Shown piece after piece: positions 37,591-47,932 of a DNA stretch of 64,000 nucleotides. Both the position numbers and the translations under genes were made by a program. Within the stretch, counting starts at the first letter, position 1; every line of letters starts with the position of its first letter. The notes beneath the pieces are model-generated. The model was not told the DNA's origin, made no database searches, and was given only the letters and a program-made list of their open reading frames with translations. Source of the DNA: Oceanospirillum beijerinckii DSM 7166 (GTDB taxonomy: Bacteria > Pseudomonadota > Gammaproteobacteria > Pseudomonadales > Halomonadaceae); the NCBI RefSeq assembly GCF_000422425.1, contig NZ_KE383829.1, positions 102,685 to 166,684 of the forward strand, read 5' to 3'.

Positions 37591-38277
37591 ATGCATAAAA
37601 TAACCGGATTACGTATCTATTGGGTTTTTATTGTTAGTGTTCTATTGATGATGGGGCTGTCTGTGAATAGTGTTCAGGCTGCACAGCAGACTCCTAAAGA
37701 AGTTATCACGCAAACGGCCAACGAGCTGTTAGGCATTATTGAAGAAGCCAGAGGTTACTATGATCAGGAACCAGAGCGTTTTTACAATAAGGTTGAAGCG
37801 ATCCTCACTCCTGCCGTGGATATGCGTCGCTTCTCTGCCGGAGTGATGGCCAAGTACTATCGAGGAGCATCAAAAGCGCAACGTCAGCGTTTTATGGATG
37901 TATTTCAAGATAGTATGATACGCACCTATGCTAAGGGATTGCTGGCATTCTCCAATGAAGAAATCCGGGTGTTGGATCCAAAGGGGCCTTCACGGGATCC
38001 AGATCGTGACAGCGTCGAAATGGAGGTGATCTCTGTTGATGGTACTGTTTATCCCATTATTTATTCCATGCGAAAGGGTAGCGATGACCGCTGGCGTATC
38101 ACCAATGTTACTGTCAATGGCATAAACCTGGGTCTGACCTTCCGTAATCAGTTTGACAGTGCGATGCAGGCCCATAATCGAGATGTGGATTACGTGATAG
38201 ATAACTGGCTGAAGAGTGATGCGGCTTCGGTAATCAGTGATGGCTCTGGAGAAAAAGGCTCTGGAGAAAAAGAGTAA
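37591..38277 (+). CDS. mlaC: Periplasmic phospholipid carrier MlaC
   Basis: Soluble periplasmic shuttle (228 residues) between the outer-membrane MlaA-porin complex and MlaFEDB. A signal peptide is predicted to be cut after SVQA (about residue 30). The mature part follows the Ttg2D/MlaC pattern with IIEEARGYYDQEPERFYNKVEAIL-type helices and DMRRFSAGVMAKYYRGAS. The C-terminus ends in two copies of GSGEK made by a perfect 15-bp tandem duplication. It overlaps mlaB by one base. Confidence 0.93.
   Translation: MHKITGLRIYWVFIVSVLLMMGLSVNSVQAAQQTPKEVITQTANELLGIIEEARGYYDQEPERFYNKVEAILTPAVDMRRFSAGVMAKYYRGASKAQRQRFMDVFQDSMIRTYAKGLLAFSNEEIRVLDPKGPSRDPDRDSVEMEVISVDGTVYPIIYSMRKGSDDRWRITNVTVNGINLGLTFRNQFDSAMQAHNRDVDYVIDNWLKSDAASVISDGSGEKGSGEKE
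38242..38271. repeat. Perfect in-frame 15-bp tandem duplication in mlaC
   Basis: GGCTCTGGAGAAAAA occurs at 38242-38256 and again at 38257-38271 with no difference. It codes for GSGEK twice, at the extreme C-terminus of MlaC. Confidence 0.97.
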
Positions 38278-38594
38278 TGGCAGTCGTTGAAGTCGCTCCG
38301 GGAGAACTGAAAGTATCTGGTGCCTTGACTTTTGCGACAGTGCTGGAAGTAAGGAAGCAGGGTGAAACGCTGATTGCCAAAGGTCCGGATGTTATCAGCA
38401 TTGACTTTTCTGATGTGACGCAATCGGGCAGTCCGGCCGTTTCTCTTATGATGTGTTGGCTAAGAGTGGCAAATGAATCAAAGCGTCGAATCAGCTATAC
38501 CGGAGTGCCTGATCTTCTTCAGGGCATTATTGATGTGTCAGGTTTAGGCGAATCGTTATCCCTGATAAGCAGTCAGTCTAAGCCGGCTAAATAA
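38277..38594 (+). CDS. mlaB: STAS-domain protein MlaB
   Basis: Cytoplasmic STAS-domain protein (105 residues) that binds MlaF and stabilises the complex. It has a beta-alpha STAS layout with VISIDFSDVTQSGSPAVSLMMCWLR near 37-61, where the helix after the second strand usually carries the conserved serine or threonine. It overlaps mlaC by one base and closes the mlaFEDCB operon. Confidence 0.9.
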   Translation: MAVVEVAPGELKVSGALTFATVLEVRKQGETLIAKGPDVISIDFSDVTQSGSPAVSLMMCWLRVANESKRRISYTGVPDLLQGIIDVSGLGESLSLISSQSKPAK

Positions 38595-38649
38595 GCCTGG
38601 TTTAATACGTTTGTCACGGATTAGATAGCTAAGACGTTAAACAGACAAA

Positions 38650-38722
38650 TCTTCATGATTATGAAGGTTCTGTATTAGAAATGAATTTGAGCAAAAATCG
38701 CCTTTTGGCTGCATTTCTAATA
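38650..38722. repeat. Two inverted repeats after mlaB
   Basis: CTTCAT 38650-38655 pairs with ATGAAG 38660-38665. TATTAGAAATG 38672-38682 pairs perfectly (11 bp) with CATTTCTAATA 38712-38722, and the loop can form CAAAA/TTTTG inside. No T-tract follows, so it is not a plain intrinsic terminator. Confidence 0.55.
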
Positions 38723-38761
38723 ATATTGCAGCAAAAGTAGAATCAGTTTTCGGAGATAAAG

Positions 38762-39019
38762 ATGCAAGCCAGTGAATTGCAAAAGATTTTAGAAGATGCA
38801 ATGACAGATTGTCAGGTCATTGTTCAGGGTGACGACGGTCGTCATTTTGAAGTGATTGCCATTGGTGAAGTGTTTGCTTCTTTAAAGCCAGTTCAAAAAC
38901 AGCAATATGTGTATGCGGGAATTAACGATCTGATTTCTTCCGGTGTCGTACATGCCGTACAGATCCGTACCTATACTCCAGAACAGTGGAAAGACGCTGA
39001 ACAACTTCGTGTGGGTTAA
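38762..39019 (+). CDS. ibaG: BolA-family protein IbaG
   Basis: Small BolA-fold protein (85 residues), probably a partner of monothiol glutaredoxin in iron-sulfur handling and acid response. It has the pattern MTDCQVIVQGDDGRHFEVIAIGEVF near 13-37 and the conserved HAVQIRTYTPEQW near 64-76. GGAG lies upstream of the ATG. It sits between mlaB and murA, the place of ibaG/yrbA in E. coli. Confidence 0.93.
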   Translation: MQASELQKILEDAMTDCQVIVQGDDGRHFEVIAIGEVFASLKPVQKQQYVYAGINDLISSGVVHAVQIRTYTPEQWKDAEQLRVG

Positions 39020-39027
39020 GCAGTTAA

Positions 39028-40311
<1,284 letters not shown>

Positions 40312-40328
40312 AAGGTTTTATAATTATT

Positions 40329-40982
40329 ATGTCTCAAGAGCTGATTATCGCACTATCCAAAGGACGTATTCTGGACGAGACCCTGCCGCTGTTTGAGCAG
40401 GCGGGGATCTATCCGTTAGAGGATGTGCGTAAGAGTCGTAAGCTGATTTTTGATACCAATATTGAAAACGTTAAGCTGATCATTATCCGTGCAGTGGATG
40501 TACCCACTTATGTGGAGTTGGGTGCAGCCGATATGGGGGTTGCGGGTAAGGATGTGTTGCTGGAGCATGGCGCTAAAGGTGTCTATGAGCCACTGGATCT
40601 GAAAATTGCCAAGTGCCGTCTGATGACGGCAGGTATGAAGAATCAGGCGCGTCCGCAAGGTCGTATTCGTGTGGCGACCAAGTTTGTTAATGTGGCCAAA
40701 CGCTACTACGCCGAACAGGGTATTCAGGTTGACCTGATTAAGCTGTATGGTGGTATGGAGCTGGCACCGATTATGGATCTGGCAGACGAAATCGTTGATA
40801 TCGTAGATACGGGCAATACCTTGAAGGCTAACGGCCTGGAAGCCCGTGAACATATCGATGCCAATATCAGTACCCGTCTGGTGGTAAGCCAGGGTGCGAT
40901 GAAGATGAAGCATCGTCTGATTCAACCAATTATTGATCAGCTGGCTGCGGCTGTGGATGCTGCGGATAACGCAGCTGAATAA
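40329..40982 (+). CDS. hisG: ATP phosphoribosyltransferase, short form HisG(S)
   Basis: First enzyme of histidine synthesis, joining ATP with PRPP. At 217 residues it is the short form, which lacks the C-terminal regulatory domain and works as an octamer with the HisRS-like subunit HisZ. HisZ is not in this window and must be elsewhere. The PRPP loop is [17 protein letters not shown] near 156-172. It lies between murA and hisD. Confidence 0.96.
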   Translation: MSQELIIALSKGRILDETLPLFEQAGIYPLEDVRKSRKLIFDTNIENVKLIIIRAVDVPTYVELGAADMGVAGKDVLLEHGAKGVYEPLDLKIAKCRLMTAGMKNQARPQGRIRVATKFVNVAKRYYAEQGIQVDLIKLYGGMELAPIMDLADEIVDIVDTGNTLKANGLEAREHIDANISTRLVVSQGAMKMKHRLIQPIIDQLAAAVDAADNAAE

Positions 40983-41086
40983 TAAATATACCCTATCTGC
41001 CGATAATTCATTGCGCTGGTCCTACCCTGACCTGCATGCAAAGGGTTGTCGGCTTGTTCGTTAAATTGCTAACAACGGAAATTCCT

Positions 41087-42397
41087 ATGTCTTCACCTGT
41101 ACAAGTGACTCGACTCTCCAGTAGTCAGGCTGACTTTAAACAGCAGCTGGACCAGCTATTAGCTTGGGAAGCTGTTTCTGATACTGCGGTTAACCAGGCG
41201 GTTAACGATATTCTGCATCAGGTGAAGACTCGTGGTGATCATGCGGTAATTGAATTTACTAATCGTTTTGATCGTATGGGTGTGTCCGATTTCTCTTCGT
41301 TGGAGATGTCGCAGGAGCGTTTGCAGCGGGCTCTCGATGGTTTGCCGCAAACTCAGCGTGATGCGCTGGAGCTGGCTGCAGAGCGTGTGCGTCGTTACCA
41401 CGAAAAACAGCTTCAATCTTCCTGGAGCTACACCGAAGACGACGGTACCTTGTTGGGGCAACAGGTTACGCCGATGGATCGTGTCGGTGTTTACGTGCCA
41501 GGTGGAAAAGCGGCGTATCCATCTTCTGTGCTGATGAATGCGATTCCAGCCAAAGTGGCCGGTGTCGACGAGATCATCATGGTAGTGCCAACACCGGGTG
41601 GCGAAGTGAATGAGCTGGTACTGGCTGCCGCCTGTATTGCGGGTGTGGATCGTGTATTTACCATTGGTGGTGCTCAGGCGGTTGCGGCACTGGCTTACGG
41701 TACTGAAACCGTACCTCAGGTGGATAAGATTGTAGGGCCGGGTAATATCTATGTAGCCACGGCCAAGCGTGCGGTATTTGGCACGGTAGGTATCGATATG
41801 ATTGCCGGCCCGTCAGAAATTCTGGTGGTGTGTGATGGCAAGACCGATCCTGACTGGATTGCTATGGATCTGTTTTCCCAGGCAGAGCATGATGAAGATG
41901 CGCAACCAATTTTGGTGGCTTGGGATGAGGCCTTTATCGATCAGGTGGAAGCCAGTATTCAAAAGCTGTTGCCGACAATGGAGCGTGAACCGATTATCCG
42001 TGCTTCCATGCGTGACCGTGCAGCACTGATCCTGGCAAAAGATCTGGATGATGCCATTGCGATTACCAATCGTGTTGCACCGGAGCACCTGGAGTTATCC
42101 ATTGAAGACCCGATGGACGTTGTTGAGCAAATACGTCATGCCGGCGCCATCTTTATGGGACGTTACACGGCTGAAGCGTTGGGCGATTACTGTGCGGGGC
42201 CTAACCACGTACTGCCAACTTCAGGTACGGCACGTTTCTCATCACCGTTGGGTGTGTATGATTTCCAGAAGCGCTCATCGCTGATTATGTGCTCGGCGGC
42301 TGGTGCATCTGAGCTGGGCAAGAGTGCGTCTGTTCTGGCTCGTGGTGAGAGTCTGACCGCTCACGCCCGTTCTGCGGAATACCGTATCAAGGATTAA
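41087..42397 (+). CDS. hisD: Histidinol dehydrogenase HisD
   Basis: Zinc enzyme (436 residues) that oxidises L-histidinol to histidine in two NAD-dependent steps. It shows [24 protein letters not shown] near 135-158, [30 protein letters not shown] near 227-256 and the catalytic region [10 protein letters not shown] near 327-336. ATG 41087 is the usual start; upstream codons in frame are not conserved. In Pseudomonas hisC follows, but here a strong terminator comes directly after. Confidence 0.97.
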   Translation: MSSPVQVTRLSSSQADFKQQLDQLLAWEAVSDTAVNQAVNDILHQVKTRGDHAVIEFTNRFDRMGVSDFSSLEMSQERLQRALDGLPQTQRDALELAAERVRRYHEKQLQSSWSYTEDDGTLLGQQVTPMDRVGVYVPGGKAAYPSSVLMNAIPAKVAGVDEIIMVVPTPGGEVNELVLAAACIAGVDRVFTIGGAQAVAALAYGTETVPQVDKIVGPGNIYVATAKRAVFGTVGIDMIAGPSEILVVCDGKTDPDWIAMDLFSQAEHDEDAQPILVAWDEAFIDQVEASIQKLLPTMEREPIIRASMRDRAALILAKDLDDAIAITNRVAPEHLELSIEDPMDVVEQIRHAGAIFMGRYTAEALGDYCAGPNHVLPTSGTARFSSPLGVYDFQKRSSLIMCSAAGASELGKSASVLARGESLTAHARSAEYRIKD

Positions 42398-42444
42398 TAC
42401 GGCAGTAGCCTGAGGTGCGTATCAGTAGCAGGGCTTAATATCAT

Positions 42445-42483
42445 AAAAAAATCCCCGTAAGCTTGGCTTATGGGGATTTTTTT
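42445..42483 (+). terminator. Terminator after hisD
   Basis: 18-bp stem 42445-42462/42466-42483 (one G-U pair, 3-nt loop) with A-tract and T-tract on the two sides; it can work in both directions. Confidence 0.9.
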
Positions 42484-42551
42484 ATGGTTATGATTTGAGT
42501 GTTGTTTAGGTGGATAGCGATCGGCTATAGGGGCTTTGTCCGGCTTGTTGG

Positions 42552-43718
42552 TCATTGAGCTTGTTGCGGCACAGGTCGACGGCCCACTTCTGCCGTTAGC
42601 TTAAGCAGTTTTCCACGACGGAAAACCGTCAGAGGGATATTTTGACCTGGGCGCTTTTGCGCGATTTGATTCATTGCCGTGCGGCCACTTATCACAGCTT
42701 TGCCTTCGACCTCTGTGACAATATCACCTGGTTGCAGGCCTGCTAAATGGGCAGGGCCATTGCGTAACAGGCCTGCAATTAAGATCCCCTGATTACCGTT
42801 AAAGCCGAACGAGCGGGCCAGTTGTGGTGTCAGCTCCTGTACTTCAACGCCGAGCCAGCCGCGAACTACGCTACCTTCGCGCACGATATCCACCATGATC
42901 TTGCGTGCCAGATTCGATGGAATTGCAAAGCCGATGCCCTGAGAACCGCCGCTCTTACTAAAAATCGCGGTGTTAATGCCAACCAGTTCCCCCCGTGGAT
43001 TGACCAGCGCACCACCGGAGTTGCCGGGGTTGATGGCGGCATCCGTTTGAATAAAATCTTCAAAGGTGTTGATGCCCAGCTGGTCGCGGCCTGTGGCGCT
43101 GACAATGCCCATGGTCACGGTTTGTCCGACGCCAAAAGGGTTGCCTATAGCCAGTACCACATCACCCACTTCGATAATATCGGAGGGTGCAATAGTGATA
43201 ACCGGTAGCTGATTCAGCTGAATGCGTAATACGGCCAGGTCTGTTTCGGGGTCAGTGCCGACAACCTGAGCGATGGTCTCACGACCGTCTTTCAGTGCGA
43301 CTTTGATCTCATCGGCGCCTTCAATGACGTGATTGTTGGTCAGTACATAGCCATCTGCACTGATAATCACGCCTGAGCCCAAACTAGACTGCATACGTTG
43401 TTGCCTGGGAGCGCCGTTATAACCAAAAAACTGTCTGAATGCAGGGTCATTGAGTAAAGGGTGTCTTCTTTGCTCAATGATCTTGCTTGTATAGATGTTG
43501 ACGACTGCAGGAGCAGCCTGTTTAACGGCATCCGAATAACTATAAGGACCGCTTAAGCGAGGCGTGGTGTTCGCCTGAGCTGCTTCAATAAACACCGGTG
43601 TGTTATAGGTGGTTGCTCCACTGTTTTGACTGTTTAACAGCGTCTGCTGGTTGATATACAGCCCAGCAATGGCACCGATCATGACTGGCCAAGATAAATA
43701 ACGTATGAGTTTTTTCAT
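42552..43718 (-). CDS. DegS/AlgW-type periplasmic serine protease
   Basis: Membrane-anchored HtrA protease (388 residues) with one N-terminal helix (about 7-22), a trypsin-like domain and a single PDZ domain (about 285-375). The triad is complete: H130 in TNNHVIEG, D160 in ETDLAVL and S234 in GNSGGAL. One PDZ domain and a membrane anchor mark it as DegS/AlgW, which senses unfolded outer-membrane proteins and makes the first cut in the anti-sigma factor RseA/MucA. AGGA lies six bases before ATG 43718. In Pseudomonas algW occupies the same place near hisD. Confidence 0.93.
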   Translation of the reverse strand: MKKLIRYLSWPVMIGAIAGLYINQQTLLNSQNSGATTYNTPVFIEAAQANTTPRLSGPYSYSDAVKQAAPAVVNIYTSKIIEQRRHPLLNDPAFRQFFGYNGAPRQQRMQSSLGSGVIISADGYVLTNNHVIEGADEIKVALKDGRETIAQVVGTDPETDLAVLRIQLNQLPVITIAPSDIIEVGDVVLAIGNPFGVGQTVTMGIVSATGRDQLGINTFEDFIQTDAAINPGNSGGALVNPRGELVGINTAIFSKSGGSQGIGFAIPSNLARKIMVDIVREGSVVRGWLGVEVQELTPQLARSFGFNGNQGILIAGLLRNGPAHLAGLQPGDIVTEVEGKAVISGRTAMNQIAQKRPGQNIPLTVFRRGKLLKLTAEVGRRPVPQQAQ

Positions 43719-43952
43719 AGGAGGTCCTGGTCGCCGGAGATTGTTCAACGAAATATGGTGACTAATCCTGTAAAATCAAGTCACTTAATAGGTGCTGCTA
43801 TAGAGTAGATTGTACATGCTTCAACAAAAGTGTTGCGCTATTTTCCGGCTTGTGGCTGGAGAAAGCGATCTCTAATTCTGAGTATAAGCTTTTGCTTGGG
43901 TGATTACGTCATTTTATAGGTTGCAGATATAGTTTGTCTGGAAGGTAATATT

Positions 43953-44714
43953 ATGAGCGTAGCTTTGACGCGTCTGATGGCGGAGTTGGATAAATTGCTG
44001 GAGCCGGGGCAATACAAGGATTATTGTCCTAACGGCTTGCAGGTACAGGGTAAAGCCGAGATTACAAAAATCGCGACTGCGGTTACGGCCAGTCAGAATA
44101 TTGTGGATCAGGCGGTGGCATGCGGTGCAGATGCTCTGTTGGTGCATCATGGTTATTTCTGGAAAAACGAGCCGAATGTGTTAGTGGGTATGAAGTACAA
44201 GCGTATCTCTGCACTGATCAAGCATGATATTAATCTGATTGCTTATCATCTGCCGTTGGATGCCCATGCAAAGCTGGGCAATAACGTGCAGCTGGCCCAA
44301 AAGCTGGGCTGGAGTATTACTGATGGTCTGGAAGCAGGAAATCCGCGCAGTATCGGTTTAGTGGGTGAGGTGTCAGAAAGTGTATCGCTGGCTGAGTTGT
44401 CTCAGCAGATTGAGACTGTGCTAGCGCGCGAGCCTTTGGTTATTGGTGATGCTGAGCGCGAAATTAGAAAGATTGCCTGGTGCACCGGTGCAGCACAGGG
44501 CATGATAGAGCAGGCCGCAGAGGCGGGTTGTGATCTGTATGTGAGTGGAGAAATATCCGAGAATACTGTTCATACCGCCAGAGAGCTGGGGATTGCATAT
44601 ATGGCCGCAGGGCATCATGCCACTGAACGTTATGGTGTATTGGCTGTTGGCGAGTGGCTGGAGAAAGAGCTGGGGGTTGAGCATATTGCTCTGGATGAAG
44701 CAAACCCAGTGTAG
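43953..44714 (+). CDS. Nif3-like dinuclear metal centre protein
   Basis: NIF3/YbgI-family protein (253 residues) that forms hexameric rings with a two-metal site. Metal ligands are visible: HHGYFW near 68-73, the AYHLPLDAH block near 98-106, and the C-terminal GHHATERYGV near 217-226. Family roles include GTP cyclohydrolase-like activity and contact with other factors, but the function is not settled. It is divergent to the DegS-like gene, as PA4445 is to algW. Confidence 0.9.
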   Translation: MSVALTRLMAELDKLLEPGQYKDYCPNGLQVQGKAEITKIATAVTASQNIVDQAVACGADALLVHHGYFWKNEPNVLVGMKYKRISALIKHDINLIAYHLPLDAHAKLGNNVQLAQKLGWSITDGLEAGNPRSIGLVGEVSESVSLAELSQQIETVLAREPLVIGDAEREIRKIAWCTGAAQGMIEQAAEAGCDLYVSGEISENTVHTARELGIAYMAAGHHATERYGVLAVGEWLEKELGVEHIALDEANPV

Positions 44715-44804
44715 TCGCTTCTTTATATGTTATGTGGGGCGAGGTGTATAGGCTCTCCATAGGTGCTGGAATGGACGGTCGTTGAAACTTCCTCTGTGAA
44801 AAGT

Positions 44805-44870
44805 AAAAACACCGCCTATTGCTGTTTGATAATAGTGCGTTGACTACCTGTAAACAGTAATAAGGCGGTG
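44805..44870 (-). terminator. Terminator of zapG (minus strand)
   Basis: CACCGCC-containing arms 44810-44827 and 44852-44870 pair over about 18 bp with one bulge and a G-U pair. On the minus strand the stem is followed by a TTTTTAC run (44809-44803). The 24-nt loop is long. Confidence 0.7.
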
Positions 44871-44894
44871 CCTGATGATCTGTCGAGACAGGAC

Positions 44895-45362
44895 TTACAG
44901 CCCTTTAGGTGGCTCAGGAGTCTTTTCTTTCTCCAGGCCGAAATCTTCAGACAGAGTACCGGAGCTCTTCGGTGCATAATCCATTGGTTGCTCGGATTGA
45001 GCTTCCTCTGTTTTTTCTACCTCGGGCTCTTCGGTTTGTTCCTCAGTTGTTTCTTTCTGACGGTTGATCTGCTTTAACAGACTCTTGTCGTCGCAGAAAC
45101 TATCCGCACCCTGACGCAGATGGCTGAACAGGTTTTGATAGTTCTTTTCAAGGGTGTTGACCAGTTCGTCTGTGCGGATAAAGTGTTCGCTGACACCTTC
45201 GCTTAAACGATCATAGTCCATCTCTTTCTGACTCATACGGTCTTTCAGACCTGAATCATCACCCGAATTCATGGTTACCAAGTGGTAAATAAGTGCACCT
45301 ACGCCGCAACCTACGATAAAGGTTAAAACGACCAGGGACCAATCTAGATTTGCTGCTTCCAC
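44895..45362 (-). CDS. zapG: Division-associated protein ZapG/YhcB (DUF1043)
   Basis: Small inner-membrane protein (155 residues) with one N-terminal helix (about 8-28), a coiled coil (about 35-105) and a low-complexity tail rich in Glu, Thr and Pro. The motif YDRLSEGVSEHFIRTDELVNTLEKNYQNLFSHLR-type segment (50-83) is the DUF1043 core. Known members link division with envelope synthesis and affect cell shape. It is divergent to zapE, which is another division-associated gene. Confidence 0.88.
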   Translation of the reverse strand: MEAANLDWSLVVLTFIVGCGVGALIYHLVTMNSGDDSGLKDRMSQKEMDYDRLSEGVSEHFIRTDELVNTLEKNYQNLFSHLRQGADSFCDDKSLLKQINRQKETTEEQTEEPEVEKTEEAQSEQPMDYAPKSSGTLSEDFGLEKEKTPEPPKGL

Positions 45363-45704
45363 AAGCGGCTCCTATCAAGCTTATTTTTTATAGGCACGAT
45401 TCCTAACAAGCTGGGTATTATACAGGCTAATCAGAGTAAAAGACCAACCGCAAAAAGGCTAAGATATAAGCCGTTTCTGCGTGGCAGCATAATCCTCTGT
45501 AGAGAGTGTTTGAGGATTGTTTTTTTGCTGTTTTATTAAGGGTGTGGCTGTATATAGAGGCTGTTAAATAATGCAGATTGTTGTCAGTGGTGTTTTTCCA
45601 GAGGGCTGAGTTCGACTTTTGCACCAGTGAACGAGTTTGGGAGTTTGCGACAGAATCAGTATAATGGCGGCCTTATTTTTCTGAGATCACTGGAATACAG
45701 GCCC
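45363..45704. promoter_or_regulatory. Divergent zapG-zapE intergenic region with zapE promoter
   Basis: No convincing gene lies in these 342 bp. A sigma-70 promoter for zapE is seen as -35 TTGGGA 45637-45642, a 17-bp spacer, and -10 TATAAT 45660-45665, about 40 bp before the zapE ATG. A short minus-strand frame at 45427-45624 has no similarity that I recognise. Confidence 0.65.
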
Positions 45705-46814
45705 ATGACACCTTTAGAGCGCTATAAAAAAGATCTGGAACGGGATGATTTTAGCTATGACCCGGCTCAGGAGATGGCAGTTAAGCATCTCCAGCGCTTA
45801 TACGATGAACTGGTGGCGTACACTCCGCCTAAAAAAGAAGAAGGCTTTGCCAGTAAGCTGAAAGGTTTGTTTGGTAAAAAAGAGGAAGAGGTGCAGCCGC
45901 TGATGGGCTTGTATTTCTGGGGTGGTGTTGGTCGCGGCAAAACCTATCTTGTGGATACTTTCTACGATAGCCTGCCATTTCAGGAAAAGATGCGTGTGCA
46001 CTTTCACCGTTTTATGCAGCGTGTACACGATGATCTGCGTAAGTTTGATGGTGAAAAGAACCCATTGACACTGGTTGCGGAGAATCTTTCCAAAGAGATC
46101 AGGGTGTTGTGTCTTGATGAGTTCTTCGTAAAAGATATCACTGATGCCATGATCCTGGCGGGTCTCCTGGATTCGTTATTTAAAAACGGTGTCAGTCTGG
46201 TAACTACTTCAAATATTGTGCCGGATGGTCTGTACGAAAATGGCTTGCAGCGCGCGCGCTTCCTGCCCGCTATTGATCTGTTGAAGCAATATACTGATGT
46301 GGTGAATGTTGATAGCGGCGTGGACTATCGTCTGCGTGCATTGGAGCAGGCAGAGATCTTCCATTATCCATTGGATTCGGAGGCGGATGCGAGTCTGAAC
46401 CGAAGCTTTAAAAGTATTGCCTTGGGTGAAGGTCAGCGCAACGCTATTATTGAGGTCAATCACCGTAATATGACGACTCAGCGTCTGCACGATGATGTGG
46501 TGTGGTTTGAGTTTGATGAATTATGTGATGGTCCCCGTAGCCAGAATGACTACATTGAGCTGGCAAAAGAGTTTCACACGGTACTGTTGAGCAATGTGCC
46601 ACAGATGAAGCGGGACACAGATGATCAGGCGCGTCGTTTTATTAATCTGGTGGATGAGTTTTACGATCGTAATGTGAAGTTGATTATTTCTGCTGAAGCC
46701 GGTATCTCCGAGCTTTATCTGGGCGGAAATCTGAGTTTTGAGTTTGATCGTACGGTATCTCGTCTGCTGGAGATGCAGTCGCACGAATATCTGGCGCGTG
46801 AGCATCGCCCTTAA
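45705..46814 (+). CDS. zapE: Division ATPase ZapE (AFG1 family)
   Basis: AFG1-like P-loop ATPase (369 residues) recruited to the septum, where it alters FtsZ bundling under low-oxygen or stress conditions. Walker A is GGVGRGKT (73-80), with FHRFM near 105 and Walker B LCLDEFFVKDITDAM near 141-155. ATG 45705 (MTPLERYKKDLERDDF) matches the family start and lies behind the promoter; frames upstream would include the promoter itself. Confidence 0.94.
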   Translation: MTPLERYKKDLERDDFSYDPAQEMAVKHLQRLYDELVAYTPPKKEEGFASKLKGLFGKKEEEVQPLMGLYFWGGVGRGKTYLVDTFYDSLPFQEKMRVHFHRFMQRVHDDLRKFDGEKNPLTLVAENLSKEIRVLCLDEFFVKDITDAMILAGLLDSLFKNGVSLVTTSNIVPDGLYENGLQRARFLPAIDLLKQYTDVVNVDSGVDYRLRALEQAEIFHYPLDSEADASLNRSFKSIALGEGQRNAIIEVNHRNMTTQRLHDDVVWFEFDELCDGPRSQNDYIELAKEFHTVLLSNVPQMKRDTDDQARRFINLVDEFYDRNVKLIISAEAGISELYLGGNLSFEFDRTVSRLLEMQSHEYLAREHRP

Positions 46815-46905
46815 TAGAGGTGCTTTCTGATCGATTGCTGTTAACGAAATGGCATTTTAACGTGTTGTTTTTCAGGGACTGCTTTTTTTAGAGGTTAGTG
46901 AAGAG

Positions 46906-46929
46906 TTGATCAATATCATAAATGATCAA
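46906..46929. promoter_or_regulatory. FNR-like box and inverted repeat upstream of rplM promoter
   Basis: TTGATCAATATCAT at 46906-46919 fits the FNR/Anr consensus TTGAT-N4-ATCAA in nine of ten positions. It also forms part of the inverted repeat TTGATCA 46906-46912 / TGATCAA 46923-46929. It is centred about 70 bp before the expected rplM transcript start. Confidence 0.35.
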
Positions 46930-46947
46930 ATTTAGCGAAATTCGGGC

Positions 46948-46976
46948 TTAACTTTACGAATCTAAGTCGCTATACT
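46948..46976 (+). promoter_or_regulatory. rplM-rpsI promoter
   Basis: -35 TTAACT 46948-46953, 17-bp spacer, -10 TATACT 46971-46976, followed by a GC-rich stretch (TCGCGC) like the discriminators of stringently controlled promoters. Confidence 0.65.
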
Positions 46977-46982
46977 TCGCGC

Positions 46983-47096
46983 TCCTTTTTTAAGGTATGA
47001 ACGTTGCAACGGATCTGCAACCAATAAAAATAGGCAAAGGGTCAATCGGGATGAGAAAGATTCTCAGAGCGTATGACCAATATAGGCTATTAAGAA
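46983..47096 (+). promoter_or_regulatory. Structured leader of rplM
   Basis: The roughly 114-nt leader can form GTTGCA 47003-47008 / TGCAAC 47016-47021 and TGAGAA 47052-47057 / TTCTCA 47061-47066. Autoregulation by L13 is known in other bacteria; a match to a described element is not claimed. Confidence 0.4.
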
Positions 47097-47525
47097 ATGA
47101 AAACTTTTAGTGCAAAACCACAGACAGTCACTCGTGACTGGTATGTTGTCGACGCAAACGGTCTGACTCTGGGTCGTCTGGCTACAGAACTGGCTCGTCG
47201 TCTGCGCGGCAAACACAAGCCTGAGTATACTCCTCACGTTGACACCGGTGACTACATCGTTGTTGTAAATGCGGAGAAAGTAAAAGTTACTGGTAACAAA
47301 GCTAAAGACAAGATGTACTACCGTCACACGGGTTACATCGGTGGTATCAAGTCCATGTCTTTCGAGCAGATGATTGATCATGCTCCTGAGCGTGTTATCC
47401 AGCTGGCTGTTAAAGGCATGCTTCCAAAAGGCCCTCTGGGTCGTGCTATGCAGGCTAAGTTAAAAGTGTACGCTGGTGAAACTCACCCACACACTGCACA
47501 ACAGCCGCAAGAACTGAAAATTTAA
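47097..47525 (+). CDS. rplM: 50S ribosomal protein L13
   Basis: L13 (142 residues, standard length) binds early to 23S rRNA. It has [19 protein letters not shown] at the start, [21 protein letters not shown]-type region near 26-46 and the conserved [20 protein letters not shown]-type block near 113-132. It is followed 14 bp later by rpsI, the universal pair. Confidence 0.99.
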   Translation: MKTFSAKPQTVTRDWYVVDANGLTLGRLATELARRLRGKHKPEYTPHVDTGDYIVVVNAEKVKVTGNKAKDKMYYRHTGYIGGIKSMSFEQMIDHAPERVIQLAVKGMLPKGPLGRAMQAKLKVYAGETHPHTAQQPQELKI

Positions 47526-47539
47526 TTAGGAAGGTTATC

Positions 47540-47932
47540 ATGTCTGTAACTCAGTATTACGGTACCGGTCGTCGTAAGACCTCTACTGCTCGTGTATTCC
47601 TGCGTGCAGGTTCTGGTGTTATTACTGTAAATGGTAAGCCACTGGACGAATACTTCGGTCGTATGACTGCTCGCATCATCGTTCGTCAGCCTCTGGTTCT
47701 GACTGAAAACGAAGAAAAATTCGATCTCAACGTGACTGTTAAAGGCGGCGGTGACTTCGGTCAGGCTGGCGCGATTCGTCACGGTGTGACCCGTGCTCTG
47801 ATGGAGTACGATGAGACTCTGCGTAAAGCTCTGCGTGAAGCGGGTTATGTAACTCGTGACGCTCGTAAGGTTGAGCGTAAGAAAGTGGGTCTGCGTAAAG
47901 CACGTAAGCGTCCACAGTTCTCCAAGCGTTAA
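47540..47932 (+). CDS. rpsI: 30S ribosomal protein S9
   Basis: S9 (130 residues) whose C-terminal KRPQFSKR tail reaches the P-site tRNA. The signature [19 protein letters not shown] lies near residues 70-88, and [13 protein letters not shown] near 9-21. AGGAAGG precedes the ATG. A terminator follows. Confidence 0.99.
   Translation: MSVTQYYGTGRRKTSTARVFLRAGSGVITVNGKPLDEYFGRMTARIIVRQPLVLTENEEKFDLNVTVKGGGDFGQAGAIRHGVTRALMEYDETLRKALREAGYVTRDARKVERKKVGLRKARKRPQFSKR

Noticed and set aside
45427-45624. 65-codon minus-strand frame upstream of zapG
   Set aside because: No recognisable motif or clear ribosome binding site, and it lies in a region that looks regulatory.
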